DNA of 64,000 nt from contig OY727099.1 of assembly GCA_963402885.1 (NCBI GenBank), forward strand, positions 12,946,001 through 13,010,000, in the 5' to 3' direction. Positions within the stretch are counted from its first letter, which is position 1. The number at the start of each line of letters is the position of its first letter. A program made the position numbers and the translations under genes. The DNA comes from Antedon bifida (Eukaryota > Echinodermata > Crinoidea > Comatulida > Antedonidae). Shown piece by piece: positions 59,401 through 64,000 of the stretch. A model generated the notes under the pieces. It had not been told where the DNA came from and searched no databases. It saw only the letters and a program-made list of their open reading frames with translations.

Positions 59401-62400
59401 AATTGATGATATGCTCACATGATTTTCAGGTGGGCTCCAATATGTTTTGTAGACAATGTTTTTTAGACATTTAAATTGATTTAATTGATTGATACAATTA
59501 AAAACCAAAAAATTATAATACATAATTTATCTAGATTAGATTATGCACATGTCAATTGTATGACCCACTATTTTTTTTTTGTGCATTATTTTTTACTAAA
59601 AAGTGTAATGATAATGTTTCAAACCTACGTATTGCAAGGAGCGACCATTACTGGACATGTTTCATTAGTACAGAATTCAGACACCACTCCATACAATACA
59701 TTGATGTTATTGAAAAATGATAAACCTGAGGAAGATGAAAACAAGAGAAAAATTAAAGCAATGGATAGTATTTCTTATTTTTTAACTGAGGAATGGGGTA
59801 AAATAGTTGGTCAACTTCATACTAATCATTCTGGCGTGTGTGTTTGTGTGCTTATGTCGACATGGAACTCAACTCAACTGTGTCTACAAGCAACTGACCT
59901 CAACTGAACGCAACTGACAGGCACATAAAAAAAAAATTTAAGTTCCTTTCATTTCACTTTAAATGGCGTCTTTCGTGCATGCATTATGTTAACCAGGACT
60001 AGTTACATTTCCAGTGTCGACATAAAGCGCTCATTCATTCGTTCTGTTCAGTTCATTTTAGTTACGTTCAGTTGCTCGAAAATTCAACATAGCGCTCTTG
60101 CACAACTAGTCCCTTTCACTCAGTTGAGTTCTGCATCAACATAAGTGCACATTTAGTAACGTATGGTTTTCAGTAAATGTACAGTAATTTCCTTTAGAAG
60201 GAAATAGGTAACATTATCAGGTTACTGAAGAAATCTTTCCTCATAGTCATTTCAAGTTTGTTAATAATTATCATATTTTGAGGACGGCATCACAAACAGA
60301 TTTTCATACTTACAATTAGATGCAAGCCATTCGTTAAGCTCTAACCCTTTGGGCAACCTGACAAGTTCTCGTATATCAAGGTCAATGACCTGTGATTTCG
60401 TATACTGTGGCTCTAAGAATAATTTCTTTTCCTCCACCGTAGTTGGCTTCTTCTCCTTCCTCGGTCGCCTATCAAAAAAAGAATATTGCGAACAAAATTT
60501 TACAAATTTCTCCATTACTGTAGACAAGAATCTCTCTGATCATTTATTCAAGAAATCTTTCTCATTTATTAATTGTAATCTCAAAGGATAAAGCAATTTC
60601 TTCTTTAGGCTATAATATCGAACATCACAACACAATATTCCCATAAGATAATAGACAAAAGCTTGATTTAATGCAATCAAAGCCAAATAGCTTTATTTTC
60701 AGTCTCAACAATAACAAACCATTTATTTTTGTTTGTTTAAAAAAAGTAAACATACAGTAAAAACATTATTCAATAATGTAACAATTAATAAAAAACAAGA
60801 GAAATATTAAATAACTCTCCATTACTGTACCTGAAAACATTAATAAAAAGAAAATAGATTTTGTACAACTATTAATAATAAACAACTTTTATATGAAATT
60901 CTTTTTATAATTATATACGACAAAAAGGTGCTGATTTGAACAACTGAATTATATCCTGTGAATGTAACCAGCCTGCAGTTTTTCTGATAAACAATAAATT
61001 TAATAATTAAAACACGAGTGTGGTTTATTTACAAACATCAAAAGGAACTGTCCATGTGAAGAATGAGAGAGATACAGCATGCTGTACTTTAATATACAGC
61101 TGTAATAACAAAAAAACAACTGAATCAATGTAAATTTTACTTTATTATATCAAGGTATTATTATTATTTTTATGCTTAAAATTTCTCATCAACAAATCAA
61201 TATCAACATAATTTAATACAATAAAAATCTGGAATGAATACACAATATACAGTTTAAAAGGTAATTGGAAAATAATAATTAATATTGTATTTTAACTTAG
61301 AAAATCCATATGAAAAGCTGTTAAACTTCAAGGCTATCCCCTTATAATTGCTCTCAACTTTTTGTTACTGTATCTTTAATATTGTATTATATTATTATTA
61401 TTATATTTTTGTTTTCTAATGGAGAGTAATAATAAACAAATATAATTTTTCCTGTATGGTATTTCAAGAATTATGAATGGAATATTCCAAACTTTCAAAT
61501 ACTGTATGTCATGTCAAACTATAACATTTCAGTTGGTGGGGGTTGGAGATAGTTCAAGACTTTCAAATGTCCAGATGAATACCATATTAATGACTGTCAC
61601 TATGTTATGAGTCATGTTGGGTACATTTCAATATGGCATTATACTAGCAAGCATTATATTGTATCCAGAATACAGCACTGTACTGTATAAACCTAAAATT
61701 GGCGTACTTACCAAAAAAGACGAAGCATTTAATTGTATAATAGCAATCCTCAAAATAATGATAAAAGTTCAATACTGAAATGTGTACAAACTATACTGTA
61801 TCATAACATTTATCACAAGATATACTATCAGTACTGTATGCTATTCAATTATCTTCTCCATTCAGATACTGAATCATGCAATTACTGAACACTACTGTAT
61901 GGGTAAATACAACATGAAACATCTGTACTTTGCAGAATCAATAAAATTGTAATCTTGATATGAAAAAGATTATTAATTCAGAGTTGAAAGAAATCTTGAT
62001 TATTTCTACCGACAATACGTCATATTAAGACTTCCTCATCAGTCATTGAATATTAAATCTCAATTATGAACCCTGATCAAAATTACTAATTGTAGTCATT
62101 TTGTTACATTAACCATGTACAAGCAGTTGTTGTAAATTGTGTTTTTTAAAATATGTTATTTTTATTTGGCACATAAGAGTAAGAGTAAGACAGACACTGA
62201 CATAATATTATTAAAGATATTAAATAAACAAATAATGAATGTTTACGAGTGCAATGGTAAAATAATTTCACAAGGTGAAATAGAATCTTCGCAAAATAAA
62301 ATTATTTTTTTCATTGCACAATATAAAATACTCATTACTCGTTTTAACGAGTGGCTAGACCATGATTTTGAATTTTTTATTTTAAACCATTCACGATGAA

Positions 62401-63030
62401 GGTTTGCACTCCCATTTTGGAAAAATTTTAATGATACTGTCAATTAGCAAATTAGATATTGATAGCTGAGTACAGTAGTAGTTGCACTCCTGGAAGTACA
62501 TTTTTGGAAAATTAGAGATTATTGGGATTCTCAGATTGTACAATTACCACGGTTCCTTTTTTAACTGAACTTAGCCTAAATTAGGGGTTGGGATTAAACT
62601 CAAACATGGGTGATAGACAGCAATACTTGAACTTGAGGTACACACTATAGGCTATTAAATGGTTTTACAGTAACCTTCATGTTTATCATGCCAATTTTCA
62701 ATCAATAGTTTCTACTGAATTATTAGGCACAGAGGAAGAAAATAGAACAACTATAATTCAAGCTGTTTAGAGCAATAGTTTGTGGAAATTATTCAGAAAG
62801 GAAAACAAATTATTTATGCAATGCTTATTTTCATATCAAAGAAGCTGACTCAGTTCAGCAATACTAATATTCATTGACCTCCTTGTTGTATAATTTAGAA
62901 TTGTTATTATCTGAATACTAAACCAAGTATACCAAGGAAACTAGACTCACCTATATCTCATGTAGAATTGGTGAATAGAAAATGGCCAACAGGAATACAA
63001 ATCATATACCGATCTCATGGCCCTTGCCAT
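56463..63030 (-). CDS. MOB2: MOB2, MOB kinase activator (NDR/LATS-binding)
   Basis: Exons on the minus strand: 63030-62951 (candidate first exon), 60468-60314, 59725-59629, 58077-57953, 56734-56463. All GT-AG, phases 2,1,2,1 close, 242 residues (human MOB2 237). Conserved blocks: LFLEPQYTKSQVIDLDIREL, RLPKGLELNEWLASN, FFNNINVLYGVVSEFC, CNTQYFWYDDKGKKMKC, VFPVKYG, then FHVLAHIYHSHF. C-x4-C in EFCTNETC and the H..H in AHIYHSH are the MOB zinc ligands. TVEEKK-LEPQYTK and QY(Y/F)WYD place it with MOB2 rather than MOB1 or MOB3. MOB2 binds NDR1/2 (Trc-type) kinases and affects their activation, morphology and the cell cycle. The C-terminus is short and acidic/polar. The first exon (MARAMRSVYDLYSC...) is less certain: it has a good donor (AG|GTGAGT) and the right phase. 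An alternative start at 60515 or 60527 reads straight through the exon-2 acceptor. Confidence 0.93.
56770..57080. mobile_element. SINE-like relic in MOB2 intron 4 (includes unspliced intron start)
   Basis: TATATAGCACTTTATGTACA then GCTTCTAAGAGCTTCACATT, resembling the 'AGCGC..TT..GCTTTACA' ends of vertebrate-type SINE/LINE 3' tails, followed by GTTGGATTCAAACTCACAAT, a loose B-box-like block. Assignment is tentative. Confidence 0.35.
58785..59000. repeat. Minisatellite, about 22-bp unit AATCAGCCAGCTAATTGATAAT
   Basis: About nine degenerate copies of CAGCCAGCTAATTGATAATA in MOB2 intron 3. It ends at the AAATCAGTCAGCTATTAGGG boundary. Confidence 0.88.
60469..62950. other. MOB2 intron 1
   Basis: 2.5 kb, AT-rich, with scattered TACAGTA motifs and no recognised element or exon. 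Frames at 62139 and 62243 overlap on opposite strands and have no support. Confidence 0.5.
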
Positions 63031-64000
63031 TTTATACATACAACTAAAAATCAATGAAACAGCCGTATATTTTAAAGCAAGTCACAGTATTGTATCTTGA
63101 CTGTATCTCACATTGCTTTAGTCAATATAGCAAAGTGAATTTGCAATAAGCAAGTCAACTAATAGCTTTGGTTTGTAATAAATATAGCACAGCCAATGAA
63201 TTCTAATGACATAGTGCATTTCCAATTTGTTTCCTTCTCTGTATCCTTAAAACACTCACTGATAACATAATTTAAGCCATATTTTTTTTTTACATTCTCT
63301 TCCTTAAAGGCGGATTGACTTATGAAATAAAGCGTTACAAATTGAATTAACGAGTTAGGAGCAGTGCAATAAAAATAAGTGGGTGGTTATTTTTTTCTCC
63401 CTTTTGCAACTTAGTTAATATCTTGAATAACAGTATTTTCTGAATATCTTTGTAAATGGATGATTACAGTTGATAAATAAATTCATGAAATGCAGTGCTA
63501 TAGTGGTAGAAATCTGACATAAATTTAGAATGAATTTCCTGACCTTCATTGTAATATTAATATGGGTAAGACCTAGGATGTCCTTGACAATATTTTATCT
63601 TTTTTGTGATTTATTATATAATTATAATTTATATATTGTTGTACAGTATATTTTTTAAGCGATACTGTATACACTCTGTTCCAACTTGGGAAAAATGAAA
63701 TATCATAGATAATAGCCTACCAACCAAACAAGGGTGTTACAGCTTTTACAATACATACATCCAAACATAGAGGGAGCTATTAAATCAAAATCTATGGAAA
63801 AATAAAACCTACAGTATACAGTACCTACAGTAGTAGCAAACAACTGGTATGTCAGGCGCTTTGAAGCATGACATGCCGATGGCAAGTGTCACACCATTGG
63901 ATTTTTGGCCTTTTTAGTTAACCACAAAAGAGCAGCAGTAGTAGAACCTAAAGGGTAAACTCAAGCTCTGTCAGGATACAGTATTAAAAACCAATCAAGG
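63031..64000. other. Upstream of the candidate MOB2 first exon
   Basis: Nothing recognisable: AT-rich, TACAGTA motifs (for example CTACAGTATACAGTACCTAC near 63810), no TATA box or open frame with motif. Probably 5' flank of MOB2. Confidence 0.4.

Noticed and set aside
59485..59907. 140-codon plus-strand frame
   Set aside because: It overlaps MOB2 exon 3 (59629-59725) in antisense, which has strong family similarity and correct splice phases; the plus-strand product has no motif.
1..64000. CRISPR arrays, operons, phage or bacterial features
   Set aside because: Spliced animal genes throughout; tandem repeats lack unique spacers of even length.

Overview
The window is animal nuclear DNA. It is AT-rich, its genes are split by GT-AG introns, and it carries many dispersed elements: LINE, DIRS, SINE-like, foldback and MITE-like copies. 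PPP1R15, LMF2 and MOB2 orthologues together with a very small 698-codon-scale PPP1R15 architecture point to a metazoan. The repeat flavour (frequent AGGCCT, TIR elements of the AAGCTCTGTCTACACTATC type, a DIRS element) and the protein divergence suggest an invertebrate deuterostome, probably an echinoderm. That placement is inference; no sequence here proves the species.

Layout. (1) 1-1003, plus: last three exons of an SLC17/sialin-type MFS transporter. (2) 3.1-4.1 kb: two LINE reverse-transcriptase relics. (3) 5.67-8.39 kb, plus: two intronless paralogues encoding small secreted PAN/apple-like proteins, flanked by two direct copies of a Penelope-like repeat. (4) 12.44-31.58 kb, minus: a complete LMF2 (lipase maturation factor 2) gene, 14 exons and 644 codons, with a 52-bp minisatellite just past its poly(A) signal and many elements in its introns. 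(5) 32.01-40.80 kb, plus: a five-exon gene for a 177-residue secreted protein with Kazal, VWC-like and antistasin-like modules. It is divergent from LMF2 across 429 bp. (6) 42.5-45.2 kb: a GC-richer, decayed DIRS-type retrotransposon inserted into an older TIR element. (7) 46.77-52.03 kb, minus: PPP1R15 (GADD34/CReP-type eIF2-alpha phosphatase regulator), two exons, with upstream ORFs. (8) 56.46-63.03 kb, minus: MOB2 (NDR-kinase co-activator), five exons.

The genes do not form a pathway in the operon sense. LMF2 (ER lipase maturation) and PPP1R15 (recovery of translation after ER or integrated stress) are both ER-homeostasis genes, but their nearness is probably chance. Most other short open frames are antisense or repeat shadows. 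Exon boundaries were worked out by eye from splice sites, reading phase and family similarity. In every multi-exon model the phases close exactly.
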